DNA of 64,000 nt from Rhodeus uyekii. Taxonomy: Eukaryota > Chordata > Actinopteri > Cypriniformes > Acheilognathidae. The first letter of the stretch is position 1, and every line of letters starts with the position of its first letter. Where the stretch lies: the NCBI GenBank assembly GCA_037043235.1, contig JAWRVZ010000089.1, forward strand, positions 124,001-188,000. Direction: 5' to 3'. Below, one piece after another: positions 47,311 to 59,196 of the stretch. A program made the translations under genes and the position numbers. The notes under the pieces are model-generated. The model was not told the origin of the DNA, searched no databases, and worked only from the letters and a program-made list of their open reading frames with translations.

Positions 47311-49050
47311 TAAAAAAACAACTTAATGAACCACCTATAAAAACCGTAATGACACATTAAATACTTCTGAATGGTGAACGTGTATATGCTGTGTGTGTAT
47401 GCATTGCTTGTTGTAACTCTTATAGTCTGCAAATGATGCTCTGTTTCTTGTATCGCTTCAGGAATCAGTCACATTCTGAGGAATGACAATGGGAAGGACG
47501 ATGATTTGTAAGGAATGAAGGGCAGGACTCTTAGATGATTGTGACGTCTGGCCAATAAATGGATTAAACAATGAATGATTTCTCTGAGGTCATAAACTAC
47601 CTCATGCAATCAGCAGCTGACCATATAAACATTGATTTTCTACTTTTCTTAAACCATCTATCTGTTAGGAATAATGTGGATTCCATTCCTTATGTAGACA
47701 TGAAATCTTATTAATGCAGCTTAATCTGAGAAATACTCAAACGGGTTACTTGAAGGGAGTGCTTGGCAAACCCTGACGTTCAGCCATCGTGTATAAGACA
47801 GAAGGACTTCCTTCGGCATTGCAGTCACGTTTTGTACAGAATGTGGAGATGTTGCCTTAATCCTTGTGGTAAATTAGACCCATGGGTGATGGCTTAGTAG
47901 AAAAAAAGACACATTTTCTTTGGCCTCCCATCCACTCTCAATATGGCTTTGCATAAAAATGTATCTTTTATTCCAACTCAGTTCGCTCACATGAGGAGAT
48001 CATCCTCCATTTTGTTCAGCCATGCATTCAGTCTCTGAGACACAGCAACCCAAGGTAAATTATCATGAGACATTTGTAAATGCCAAGTCTCTTAAGTAGA
48101 ATAATCATTTTTTACCTTTGACTTGAGTACATCTGATTTATGCCATTTAAACAATCACAGTTTTTGGCCTGTAAATTTATATTGAAGGAGAACATTTCAA
48201 GTCATCTTCCAGTTCAGCTGTCGTTGAGTGTATGATGAAGTCAATTGTATATAATTACAAAGTCAATTTAATTACTATGGTGTTTTTAAAGTCCTTCTAA
48301 AGGACCATTTTATATAATCTGCCTAAGACTAATATATTAGTGATATATATATTGTATATATTGTTACGCAGTTAAGTGGAGTTGCTATAATAATAGCTAT
48401 AATTATATCCAACTAACTAACCATAAACCAAACCCTATAGTAATCAAAGGTAGTCAACATTTAAATATTGCTAATAAGATTATATAATTGTTGGTAACAA
48501 TATGTATTGCTAATTACATTCATCAAAAAAATTACAAACAGTAGTTCACATTTAATTGGTCATAAATGAAAGCCAATGAATCAAATTTTCATTGCATTTC
48601 TACAGTATATTAATAACTACTCTGCATGTTTATTGTAATACACATAATGTAATGAAGCTGTTAAGTACCACTGTCTTTTATTAGAACAACATTTTCATTT
48701 GAATAATCCCTGGGTCTTTCCTTCCATGACACCTTTTTTCCCCATATTATCGCACAACAAAGCAGCCATATGGTAGCATGAGCGCAGGGACTCAAGCACA
48801 GTCAATCTCCACTATAGAAATGGAATGCTTGCCAGAGCTAGACTGTTATTTCTCCAGTCCCTCTGGTTCACAGCATGCACCCTCAGGGCCCGTCCATTCC
48901 CATAACACAATGTACCCCTCAACTGCTTTCAGCCTCCCCAGGAGTGAAACAAACAATGAAAAAACACATAAATACTCTTTACTTTATTTGTTTGGGCTTA
49001 TTTGTTTAAGATCAGTGGTTCTCAAACAAAAATAAAACATGATCTCATAT
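47311..49050. other. Complexin intron, unassigned
   Basis: No exon or mobile element recognised. Short TA runs occur near 48338-48362. The 85-codon frame at 48778-49035 shows no domain. Confidence 0.4.
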
Positions 49051-49075
49051 ATATATATATATATAGAGAGAGAGA
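49051..49075. repeat. TA/GA microsatellite
   Basis: tatatata run followed by gagagagaga, inside the complexin intron; one of several dinucleotide arrays between 49.0 and 49.5 kb. Confidence 0.85.
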
Positions 49076-49199
49076 AACCTAGCATTCTAGGGTTGAATAA
49101 AGAAAATGTCTTAAATGATTCCATAATACTTTCAGGTTTTATTTTTATGTTTTTTATTAGTGATGAAACAAAAAGTGAATTAAAACAAACCACAAAATG

Positions 49200-49201
<2 letters not shown>

Positions 49202-49288
<87 letters not shown>
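49202..49288. repeat. Compound (CT)n(TA)n microsatellite
   Basis: About 20 CT units followed by about 22 TA units. A further TA run lies at 49429-49450. The open frames across it (SLSLSL, YIYIYI) are artefacts of the dinucleotides. Confidence 0.95.
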
Positions 49289-49290
<2 letters not shown>

Positions 49291-49733
49291 TGTATGGACC
49301 TTTTTCTTATAAGACTGAAATAAAATATACATATTTAAATATTTTGAGCATTTTTATATTGGCCGGTGTGTTTTTCAGTGTCATTGATTATTGTCACAAT
49401 GACGATTGCAGTCAGGAGGTGAGGAAGTATATATATATATATATATATAAGATTTTTTTTTTCACTTTAATTTTAGTTTTTGTCATTTTTAGTAGTTTTA
49501 TTTTAATATGTCTATACAGCAAAATGATAAATGTTGCCTTGGCAATTAGCTGAAATATGTTTTCAGCTAAGTTTTCTTTTCTTTTATTTAAAGTAACACA
49601 TTTTTTTCATGGTTTTAGTTTTAACTACAGATAAAAACCCTGGCTTAGACTATCAATGTCACCCTTGGTCTTTGTCACTTCCCTGTCACTAAGGTCATGG
49701 GTTCACTTCCTGTTCACTTCGGGCCCTTCTAGT

Positions 49734-50737
49734 AGTGATGTTACGCTCTATATCGAGGCTTCGGAGCGTGTGCCGAGAAATCCTGTAAGCTTTTAGTGAA
49801 GCGCGTATCGAGGCATGTATCGGTTTAGACCGATGACGTCAGAGATGACGTGTGAAGCCTCGCTTCCGCCAGAGTGGTGAAATTTTGATTGATCTTTTTT
49901 TATTTGAAATTATCTTGCCGAACCAAATATCGGGTGATTGGAGGATCCACTTCAGTACTGGGAGAGACAGAAAGTTATATTTGCACATCTGTACAGGCTT
50001 GCTGTCAAGTATTTATGTACCCCGGCTTCATCAAAGGGTTTTGTTAAGTAAAAAAGGGAGAAGTTAAGTATAAAAAAAAAAAATCGTCTTAGCCCTAAAA
50101 CAGTTGAAAATTAATATTCTTGAATAAAAACTCCTTCTCATATCCTAAACTAAAGTATATCCTTCTCATTATTTTTCTTGTTTCCAAAAATCACAGTCCA
50201 AGATACGCAAGCACATTCACTGTCCACTACTCAGTTAAACCCAGACACTTATAAAATTATAATTTTGCCCTGTCTGCCTATGACCAAACAATTGATTTAC
50301 ATACATTTGATTTATTTATTTATCTAGGAAAATCACAATGAGATATCATAATCTCTTCCTTCAGGGAGACCTGGTCAAAAAACGGCAGCACACACAGTTT
50401 CAGACAAATTATAAAAACAGACAATCCAACAATAGTTGGATATAGTTGATAGTACCATAAATTTCAAGCCAATACATTTATTACAAAGTTATGTTAACAC
50501 AATCATATACCACAAGAAAATACCCATTATATATACACAGTGTATCACACACACCACATCAGGCACATCTGTAATGTATTTGATTGTTTTATACTCTTTG
50601 GTCACTATACTCTTTGGTCACTATACTCTTTGGTCATTTGCTTTTTTGAGCAAATGAGGCTTCGAGAAATGAACCCTTTTGTGAACCACTTGGCTGAAAA
50701 GCTTCAATGCTTCATGAGGCTTCATCTCGCCATCACT
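49734..50737. mobile_element. Non-autonomous hAT-like element (composite)
   Basis: Left end agtgatgttacgctctatat at 49734, right end ...catctcgccatcact ending at 50737, an imperfect inverted pair sharing AGTGATG and the gaggcttc blocks inside. The interior includes cgatgacgtcagagatgacg (49830-49850), typical of a fish non-autonomous hAT family. It also contains a foreign piece around 50290-50400 (gaaaatcacaatgagatatc... gagacctggtcaa) that looks like another repeat. No clean 8-bp target duplication was seen and no transposase frame. Confidence 0.5.
50593..50636. repeat. 16-bp tandem repeat, 2.75 copies
   Basis: Unit actctttggtcactat is repeated perfectly at 50593-50608 and 50609-50624 and partially at 50625-50636, inside the hAT-like composite. 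Confidence 0.9.
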
Positions 50738-50856
50738 ACCGCTCACACCGGCCCGTCTGTCAATTTTAAGAAACCAATGTGGCCCACGAGACAAATAGTT
50801 TGCCCACCCCTGATCTAAAAGGCAGTGATGGCGAGATGAAGCCTCATGAAGCATTG
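50705..50856. repeat. Perfect 33-bp inverted repeat
   Basis: Arm 50705-50737 is the exact reverse complement of arm 50824-50856, with an 86-base loop. The arm equals the terminal repeat of the hAT-like element. The loop carries the end of a different hAT type (gtttgcccacccctg, 50793-50807). Confidence 0.9.
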
Positions 50857-50995
50857 TCCGCAACAGAGTGACATAACAGGGAAATGTAAAATGAAGGAGG
50901 TTTGATAAAAGTTCGACGAGTTCGGCGGGCCGGATTAAAAAGCCCAACGGGCCGGATATGGCTCGCGGGCCGTAGTTTACCCACCCCTGTTCTAG
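50738..50995. mobile_element. Second hAT-type remnant(s), tttgcccacccctg ends
   Basis: Two copies of the same right-end motif, tttgcccacccctg (50794-50807) and tttacccacccctg (50977-50990), are each preceded by ggccc-rich sequence (ccggatatggctcgcgggcc). They mark ends of a Charlie-like hAT family. The second copy follows a stray hAT terminal repeat (50824-50856), so the region is a mosaic of nested or duplicated hAT pieces. Confidence 0.5.
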
Positions 50996-50999
50996 ATCC

Positions 51000-51305
51000 T
51001 TCCACACCTGTCTTGTATCACTTAGCTCGTCAGTGTCTCCAGGTGTGTCCCATGTCTTTGTCTATATATACCCACTTGTGTGTCCTGGTGTTTGTCCTGT
51101 TATGTGGTGTTGCGGGCCTGTTTCCTAGTGTGTGGATGCCATTTCTCCGTGTTCTTAGTTCTCCTGGGTTTTGCATGACTAGTGCTGTTTCAGTATGTGT
51201 TTCAAATGGTTTTGTTTTCCGAGTTTTGAATAAAGAGAGTTTCAGTTTTGAAACCTGTTCTCCTCGCCTGTGTTTCCGCATTGCACACGCAGCAGTCTGG
51301 TAACA
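51000..51305 (+). mobile_element. Possible solo-LTR-like fragment
   Basis: Promoter- and terminator-like signals occur in the right order: a TATA-like tctatatatac at 51060-51071 and aataaag at 51229-51235, about 165 bp apart, with CT/GT-rich sequence between, as in many fish LTRs. It ends ...ctggtaaca. No target duplication or second LTR was found, so the call is tentative. Confidence 0.35.
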
Positions 51306-51370
51306 ATCGTGAGTGGTCAGACAAACATTTTGATATCTCATAACAGTGAATTATCTCGTGGTTCATTTAC

Positions 51371-51546
51371 CTTGTCCCTGATGCCCTGTCGAAGCGATTC
51401 CCTTTCCGCTTCCATTTTTGCATACTTTGCCTTCCTCTCCTCCTCCTGTTGCCTAAGGGCTTCCTGTCTTTCTTCCTCCTTTCTTTCAGCATCAGGGTCC
51501 TTCTCCTCCTCACCCCCCAGCATTTTCCCCATGTCTTTGGTTGCCC
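51371..51546 (-). CDS. cplx2: Complexin-2-like, internal coding exon (residues 12-69)
   Basis: Encodes 58 residues from Ala12-Thr-Lys-Asp to Lys69, preceded by two bases completing a split glycine codon. It covers the N-terminal accessory helix ([15 protein letters not shown] region) and most of the central SNARE-binding helix. Residues known in complexin-1 to contact the SNARE bundle are present at matching positions: Arg48, Tyr52, Arg59, Arg63, Ile66 and Lys69 (here within [13 protein letters not shown]). The acceptor is ...tctctcaaag and the donor gtaaatg. Serine-leucine replaces the usual residue pair at 61-62. The codons for residues 1-11 (MDFVMKQALGG-type start) must lie upstream. I searched 51547-64000 by eye on the minus strand and did not find them. 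Confidence 0.95.
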
Positions 51547-52875
51547 CTTTGAGAGAAAGAAGAAGAGAATCAGGAATAGGAAATCATTCAACAGCTCACA
51601 AAGAGGGAAGTCCAAAGAAACTTAGAGAATAACCTCTAACACAAGGTGAATGAAAAGCTGCTAAATTAGCTCTCAGTCATCCAGTTTTTACTCTCAATGG
51701 TGACTGCTCTCTTTGTCAGCAGGAGATGCAAGTAGTCAAGAAAAGTACAATGGGTCAGATTGTTATAACAAAAGGGCTCCATTAGGGCCATGAGAATACA
51801 GGATTTTGACAAAGCAGATAATAAGTTCTGATTGCATCCGCAGCTCACATTCATCTGTCATCATGTCGCTTGTTAGCGCTCCGCAGTGTGTAATCTGAGA
51901 ATGCGTATCTCTCCACTGGTCAAACGTATTAATGCAAAACGTTGTCTTTTAATGAGGGAGTAATTAGCATTTCGCAAAAGACAAGTACTTAAAATCACTC
52001 ATGGCAAAATCTGAATGACCCTTTGTGCAGATAATGTCATGCTCTTTGGTATTGGGAACAAAACATAAAATAACGTTTAAAGATAGATTTTTCAGAGTTG
52101 CGTTATTGTCTACAGCAATCGCTAATATCTTGTTGTGGTCAATAATGCTAAGCTCAAATAATAGCACACATTCAAAACCATGCTTTGTGTCCCTCTGCCA
52201 GCTTTGTGTCTGCGTTAAGCTGACATAGCAGAACCGCAACAGAAGTCATCCAAGTTCATGCAATATGTATTCATGTCACGTTGGTTTATGCTGGAAGACA
52301 GAATGCCATGTAAATGCATGAAGGGTTCTGTTTTCAGTCCAGGAGTTTTGTTCTCCCTGGATCAGCAGTTGAGGGCGGCACACTGCCATTGCCCACCAGT
52401 CCATGAGGTCTGCGTTCAACCTGCGTGACACATGGTCTCGCATTTACTGCTCTCTAGAAATTGATTTTAATGAGGGCTGGGTCTCTCTGACAGCAGCGAC
52501 GTGTAAAGACTTCAACTTTCAGATCTGACGGTTCACTTCGCTTTCATCAGCATGGGCTGCTCGTACGCATCATATCTACATGAAGGTTGAGAGGACGAGG
52601 CTTATCTTTCCTCTGGAGAGGGTTGGTGAGCATATAGCCATCTGCTTTTTTCTGGCTTTTATGAGAGACCCAGTTTTACAGTTAATGCCTGTAAGAGTCT
52701 ATATATGTGTAAAAAGCAGGTAATGACTAGATTTGAAGTTACAGCTATGAGAGCAAGAGTTTTACTGTACTAATTTAAAGTGAAAATACTACCAAAATGC
52801 ATGAGCTTGCACATTTCTCTTCATATTCCCGGTCATATGTAATTTTGAAATAATACAGTTTTTTGTTATCTAGAC

Positions 52876-53641
52876 CACTGTTTCTCAACCAGTTTGGTCG
52901 CGACCCACTAGTGGGTTGTGGAACATTCCAGAGGGGGTCGCGAGACTTTTACTGTGTTCTCATATTTTCGAATGTCGTATGTTTAATCATTATTGTCCTA
53001 ACTTTCTAATGCTATTTCTAAACTGTCCTATCACAATAATTTATCACTGCAGCGAACGGCTCTTATTGGACAAGGTCCTACTCTCTTTACGTAAGCGGTT
53101 TACTCCGTTTCTTGGTAACGACGGCGCAATTGCATTGCATCGCTATGCCAGAAATATTGACCCAAGTGATGTGGATGTTGTGCTCCTCATTAATTTGCAA
53201 ACACAGTTAATGGAACTTGCATCTGACGGCAGCCTGCAACTTGCTTTTCGCAAGACAGACCTGAACTCTTTCTGGATTCAAACCAGACACGAATACCCAG
53301 AACTCGCAGATTGTGCAACGAAGTTTCTTCTGCCATTTAGCACTACCTATCTTTGCGAGTCGGGATTTTCGACAGAGCGCCAGTCTCAAATGTCACATTA
53401 ACGTGTGTGAACGTGAGTGAAAATAAATAAATCAGTTTGTTTCATAGTCTGCCTAATTTTTGAAAAAGTGTTTTGTGAAATTAATTATGAGCACACACGG
53501 TATAGGTCTAACAAATAATTTCATTATTTTTCATTACGCATTATTTACTATTTTTATTTATTTATTTCTAGCCTTAGTGGGTTGTAGGATTGTCATACAA
53601 AAAAAAGTGGGTCGCAATAGACAAAAGGTTGAGAAACCCTG
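52876..53641 (+). mobile_element. hAT (Charlie/ZBED-like) deletion derivative
   Basis: Terminal inverted repeats cactgtttctcaacc (52876) and ggttgagaaaccctg (ends 53641) agree at 13 of 15 positions and are flanked by identical 8-bp duplications, atctagac (52868-52875 and 53642-53649), the hAT hallmark. Subterminal tggtcgcgacccac and agtgggtcgc are also inverted. The 766-bp body keeps the 3' end of a transposase. Confidence 0.9.
53060..53401 (+). pseudogene. hAT transposase C-terminal remnant
   Basis: Plus-strand codons give LQLAFRKTDLNSFWIQTRHEY followed by KFLLPFSTTYLCESGFSTE, the C-terminal (hATC dimerisation) segment shared by hAT transposases and host proteins of the ZBED5/SCAND3/FAM200 group. 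The zinc-finger N-terminus and the catalytic core are missing, so this is not a functional enzyme. The frame is open from 52916 to 53401, but the first ~45 codons look like non-coding element sequence. Confidence 0.85.
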
Positions 53642-55068
53642 ATCTAGACCACATAGGCTACTAGCAAATGCTAACCATTATCAGAAAGGTCTTTACATCA
53701 AAAAGAAACTTCAAACTCAGACATTCATTCTGAGCACCCATCAATTTCAATAAATTTTTTGACGAATCCTTACTTCGTTTTTCACAGAAATATTCAGTTT
53801 TTGGGAGTAAAATGCATTGTGAAAGGGGTTTTCTGGATTTAAAATTTTGTTGCATGATGTGGGATCAAAACATTTATACCATACACCGATTTATATATTT
53901 TGGATTAAGTGACTCTTGTGACTCATTGTGCTGTAATCCCAACTAAATGAAACATTTATCCACACTCATATTACCCTGCACCCAGCCATTCAGCTTTAGC
54001 ACAATCAATAGCTTAGTAAGAGTCAGAACTGTGCAACTTTATGAGCTTAAAGCATGCCCACAAGCACTGCAGGCTTACTACTATTCTCAAAATGACTTCT
54101 GGGAAGACAATTGGAAAATGAATGGAAACATAGGTCTTCATCTTTAAAATTTTAGAACAGCTGATTTTAATTTTAGGGTAAGATTAACCTATGAAAACTG
54201 ACTCAGAGGCAACTGAACTGAAACTACCCACTAGGCCATTCATGGAAAGGATTAGCTGACATACCCAAAAACTTGCTGAATCCGAGAGATTCTGTAGAGA
54301 GCTGTCATCCTGAATTACCAGTCGAGTACAGAGTATATATCCCTGTACTGAACAACTTTAGCAAACTCAATATTTCAAATGAGAATAGCTTGTGTGTATT
54401 TTCAGAGAATTTCTTTGGCTTCAGTAGGTGAACATATTGAAGGTACAAATAGTGCTTTACAGCAAAGTATATTCTGCTTTAAAACCTTCTTTTTTTCAGC
54501 TCAACATGGGCTGTATTTTTATCATTTCAATGTAGAAGAGAATAAAGTAATGCCAGATATCTGAGGTTTGAATTTTGCATGGTATGCTCTTTTTAGTAGG
54601 CCTAGACAAAGACATTTTATAAATTCTGTTGTTATTTTCTAAATAATAATCATATAGGCATATAAAAAGTAATAAGTATGCATTTAAATCACCATGAAAC
54701 TGTATGCGCAAGCCATTTTACGTAGGTATGCTTCTAAAATTTGATATATTTCTGGAGGATATTCAACAAATAAAAACTCTAGAGTAAAGGCCCATTCACA
54801 AGCTATAAAGTTTACACATTACAAATATTATAATGACGACAATAAAAAGTGGCAGACAAATTACAATAATAATGAACAAATTAAAGCAGCAGGCGACAAA
54901 ACTGCAGCATGTACTACTAATAAACAGATGCTAATATAATTACGGTTATATTTGTCTTTATAGTTATTGTTCTTGGTGTGAATTTACAATTTATTATTTT
55001 AGACTATACTGAATCTAAATAAAAACAAAAAATTCTTATAATGAACTCAAAATTTTCTTTCAAAAAGC

Positions 55069-55229
55069 TTTCCTGTAGCTCAAACAGTAGAGCGTGGTGC
55101 TTGCAACGCCAAGGTCATGGGTTTGATTCTCAAGGAAAACAAGAACTGAAAGAAATCAATGTGTTCCTCCAATGCAATGTAAGTCGCTTTGGATAAAAAA
55201 GTGTGTGACAAATTCATAAATGTAAATGC
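55069..55229 (+). mobile_element. tRNA-derived SINE (copy 2)
   Basis: The head tttcctgtagctcaaacagtagagcgtgg...aaggtcatgggtttgattctc resembles a tRNA gene, with an A box at about 55074-55092 and a B box at 55119-55130. The body ends gtaagtcgctttggataaaa, shared with copy 1 and the fragment at 62050. It is longer and better preserved than copy 1. The head cannot form a complete tRNA acceptor stem, so I call it a SINE and not a tRNA gene. Confidence 0.8.
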
Positions 55230-56221
55230 AAAATGTTAACCTTGGTTTGACCATGTGCTCTAACCAAGGACATTTGAAGCTACAACTTGTTCCAAATATA
55301 TATAACTAACTATTTCCCATCCAGTTAATATTAACCCTTTTATTTTGAAAGTTTTCGAAGATCACAGACGAATGCCGTCACTCTGTTCTCCTATTTAAAC
55401 TCTGATGTTTTTCATTGTCTGTTTTTAATTAGAGCTGTTTTCTGCGGCTTGGCACAGGCTCTTGTCTTAGCTCCACTGCAGCACGTGCTGTTAATCTGCG
55501 CTCTTGAGGCTAATTAGCTCATCTGATCGTGACAAAGTCGCTGCATGACACACAAACTAGCACTATCTACAGCTCAGCTGCTTGTGCAGACCAGAGTCCC
55601 TAAAGTAGATCGTTTCACAACAAGAAGCTAACTACGCTAAAGCTAACACTGTTCAAGGGTTTCCTCATCATTTGTCATTGTACGCCTGTCAGCCGGGAAG
55701 CACTGGGCGATTTGAAAGACTGCAAAGTGATGCTTGAGTTTTGAAAATGGTACAGTCACATGGGCTGGAAATGGACTGTGTTATATAAAAAGAGTGTGTA
55801 TGCTTAAGTATGTGTCTGTTGTAGCGGGAAAAAGTGATGGAGATGGCGTACTTGACAGGTGGCGTATCCTCATTCTTTTGTGTGGCTGTCAGTGTGTGTC
55901 TATGTGTCCTTACTGTGAGAGGAAGTGTGGGTAGATGAGAACAAAATGTGCCACTCTTTAGCCGAGTGCCTGTGTAGAAAAGGAAAACATGCCCGTAGGG
56001 CTGTGCGGTATGTATCGTGTTGAAATATGCCAGCTGGTGAAGATTTTGCTAAACCATTTTTACCGCAGTAGAAGTTGACTGGTTAGTTTTAGCACTTAGA
56101 TTCCTATTAAATGACATAACTGCACCAAAAAACATATTTGTTCTTTTGAATGCTGGTATCTCTTTATAAAATTATATTATAATAAAAAATAAAATTATAT
56201 TAAAATTAAAATATTTGATCA

Positions 56222-56520
56222 CACTTTAGTCTTACATTTAGTGAGTACAATTCTCACTGTTGACTAACTATTAACTATGATTTTTGCTTTAATAAACTTT
56301 TAAGCTTTTGCTTAATTACTGTTTATTAATAATAAGGTATAATAATAATAATAAGGTATAATAATTAGGTATTTGGTAGGATTAGGGATATAGAATATGG
56401 TCAAGCAGAATAAGGTATTAATATGTGCGTCAATATCCCAGTAATATGCATGCTAAGAAGCAAGTTAATAGTCAGACGCTAATTACATTAACTATTAATT
56501 AATTTATATTTAAAATGATG
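56222..56520. repeat. Cyprinid dispersed repeat, cactttag type
   Basis: Blocks cacactttagtc, attctcactgttgactaac, taggattagggatatagaat, agaataaggtattaatatgt and agtaatatgcatgctaagaa follow an order I recall from an abundant cyprinid repeat. A small internal duplication of aataataaggtat occurs near 56328-56361. Confidence 0.55.
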
Positions 56521-57689
56521 ACCCTGAATGTCTCCGAAGGTATGTCTTGTCAGATTTAGCTCACTTCTGGGAATGGTTTGGTCTTTAGAATATTGCTAAG
56601 TTACATAAAGTGTACAAATGTGATTTTATTTCTTATGATTAGTCTAATCTTTTCGGGTAGTGTCCTTAACATAAAAAAGCATTTAGTTAACTGAAAAAGT
56701 ACCTCAAAAATAACAATATATTGCGATTTATACTCTTATTATGCACACATTTACGCATCTCAACTATTCTTTCAAGGTTACTTTTCTCTCTGTGAATGTA
56801 TGTGAGTGTGTGTGTCTGTGTCTGTGCCTGGGTGTGTGAAGGTCATCTACACACTGAGGGACTGTGAGAGGGGTGATCAAGTCCCCCGTGGAGCTCGGGC
56901 ACATGGAGAGAGTGCAAACTCAAGGACTCTGTGTTCCCTTCTTGCTCCATCTGTCTTAATCTCGCACCTGCTAAACAGCGAGGGCTCAGTGGCACACCTT
57001 CCTCCCTGCGAGGACATTGATATCCACCGACAGATCAGATACCACACAGGACACCCACAAACACAGTCTTTTCCACAGTGCCAGACCGCAGAAAGGGCAC
57101 AACCTATGCACTACTCTCCATATGTTAGCGGTAATCACGTGTCACGTGTGACACACTTAATCCATCCCAATTAAATGATGATTTACGGTGAAGGTGCCTC
57201 AATCTTGAAAGAAACCAATTATCTTTATGAGGCTTTTTAAAAACAGATTTTTTTAAAGACTTGGCATCCTGTCCTTGATTATCTCCATAACGGTAAAATA
57301 ATGATATCTTAATATTATAATAACTTCAAACCGGTGCCCTTGATTTTTTAATTTTATTTAGTCCATTTTCTTTCGACTAAGTTTATTTTAGAAAGTTGAG
57401 AGAAGAAAAAAAATCACTCATTAGATCAATGCCAAATACTGACTTTATTCATTTTTATTCCATCTTATCTTAATTTTCTGCTTATTTCTCATTATTTAGC
57501 AATTTCAGATTTAGTAAGCAGAATGGAGTGTACTATGTTGAATAGCAGGTTCTAATCCGATTTTTTTTTAATGTTATATGATCACATCAATTTGGTCTTT
57601 GATCATAAAATTGTATGTGCTCATGAATTCCAGCAGATTGTATTGGACAACTTTTGCTATTTTTTTTTACTTACGATATATTGTATACA

Positions 57690-57715
57690 CACAAACACTC
57701 ACACACACACACACA
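57690..57715. repeat. CA microsatellite
   Basis: acacacaaacactcacacacacacacac run in the complexin intron. Confidence 0.85.
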
Positions 57716-58235
57716 ATTCGCAGTATTGAGTAAACCAAACTGAGAACTGTGCAAAAGCCTGCAGACAAAATGTCAAAATTTGGCCAGTATTCCATGCTCT
57801 AATGAGAGGTGGATTTTTCTTCTCTTAGGGACTGGGTTACAGGAAGTGAGGTGTATCTCCTAAATCTCCCAAGAATAGATAGGAGAAGGTGTCAGGATTG
57901 CTATCACGAAAGCCTTTTATCACCCATTCTCTGCCATTATCTTCCCTATCCAGCATGCGAAAAGCCAGAAAATGGGACTGAATGTGCAGGGCTGGACAGA
58001 TCCATCACCGTCTGGGACATTTTACTGGCCACCATCTAGCTGTACGAATGTTTTGTTTGGAAGTAATTTGACTCATAGCAAAAGAAAATAAGCAATTTCT
58101 ACCTTGATTATATGTCAACAGAGTGGTCCAGGTAAGACATCGTAAGTCTAATTCATATTTTCCTTTGTGGTTTTAAAATTAGGGTTTTCAATTTATTAGT
58201 AAAAGCAAGCCAGTGGTAAGCATAAATTGATGATA

Positions 58236-59196
58236 CAGTAAATACCTCGAGATACGAGCATAATCCATTCCAGGGCGGAGCTCGTAACTCGAATTGCTTG
58301 TATCTGGAATCACGTTTTCCCATAAGAAATAAGACAAAACAAATTAATCTGTTCCTGGAAAAAACATGTTTTTTTATTTGTTTTTACAGACAGTAGCGAT
58401 AGGTGGTTGGTACGCAGACACTTGATTCCGTATCGTAACTTACGTAACCTTACATTCACATAACTGAACTTATCTTACTTATATTTCATATTTTTGTTTT
58501 GCTTTTTTCGATTTGTTTTCTTCCCTTTTTTCGTCTGACTACCCTCACTTTCACTTGGCGCAGACCTTTTAACGAAATACCTACCGAGGGAGATTTGTTT
58601 CTGTCTCCCTTTCAAAATAAGTAAGGCACGGGTCTTCAAAAAGCGCCGAAGCACAACGCGTAGACGATTTATCAGGGTGTTTCTTTTCAATGAAATCAGA
58701 AACCTTCTTCCACATAGCCATCACTTCCTTTCACTTGTAGAAATGTCTTCCTCTGATTCACCTTCCTCCTCCTCGCTACTGCTGAGCTCTTGCAACACCT
58801 GCGTATGTTCATCGTCTGCAGCTCGATCAACTCCTCAGTCGACAGTTCCTCCTGATGCTCCTGCGTGCTAGATGAATCACGCGGACACCGCGCTCGTATT
58901 TATCCACAATTTCATGCTTCATTTCCAAGGTCATTATGCGTTTCTTCTTCTCACTACCATCCTAACCCCTCACTTTCTTAGAACTCATCGCTATTATGAA
59001 GAATAATGTACAAAATAGAGAAAAAAGCGTACAGAAGTCAGCGAACACGTGAAGTGAACGTGCGTCGGCATCGCGTCAGTACGCGTGCTCGTATCTCAAA
59101 TATTTTCTCGCATCTAGAAGCAAAAATCTGCCCAAAGGCTTGCTCGTATCTTAGAATACTCGTATGTAGAGACGCTCGCATCTCGAGGTATTACTG
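58236..59196 (-). mobile_element. Tigger/pogo-like element, internally deleted (copy B)
   Basis: Ends cagtaaatacctcgagatac (58236) and tctcgaggtattactg (ending 59196) are a long inverted pair flanked by TA. The minus strand encodes a start at 58986-58988, then MSSKKV-like and MTLEMKHEIVD codons, then, after the deletion, the TEELIELQTM / LQELSSSEEEE tail and a C-terminal ILKGRQKQISLGRYFVKR block (58590-58640). It keeps the ATG that copy A lost and the C-terminal block that copy A also lacks, but misses the whole catalytic core. The deletion junction is the same as in copy A. Confidence 0.82.

Larger units (their letters stand above)
44690..51370 (-). other. Complexin intron (6.7 kb)
   Basis: Bounded by a GT donor at 51369-51370 (minus strand aag|gtaaatg) and an AG acceptor at 44690-44691. 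It contains the repeats listed separately (cyprinid repeats, a SINE, microsatellites, hAT-related pieces, a possible solo LTR). Apart from those I see no further coding exon. Confidence 0.85.

Noticed and set aside
49197..49553. 118-codon plus-strand frame with SLSLSL and YIYIYI
   Set aside because: Reads through CT and TA arrays; no start context or domain.
50902..51303. 133-codon plus-strand frame
   Set aside because: Runs from hAT remnant into an LTR-like segment; composition and a TATA plus poly(A) layout point to non-coding repeat sequence.
55074..55140. Possible tRNA gene
   Set aside because: A and B boxes are present, but the acceptor stem does not pair and a SINE body follows; the same head/body occurs at 46062.
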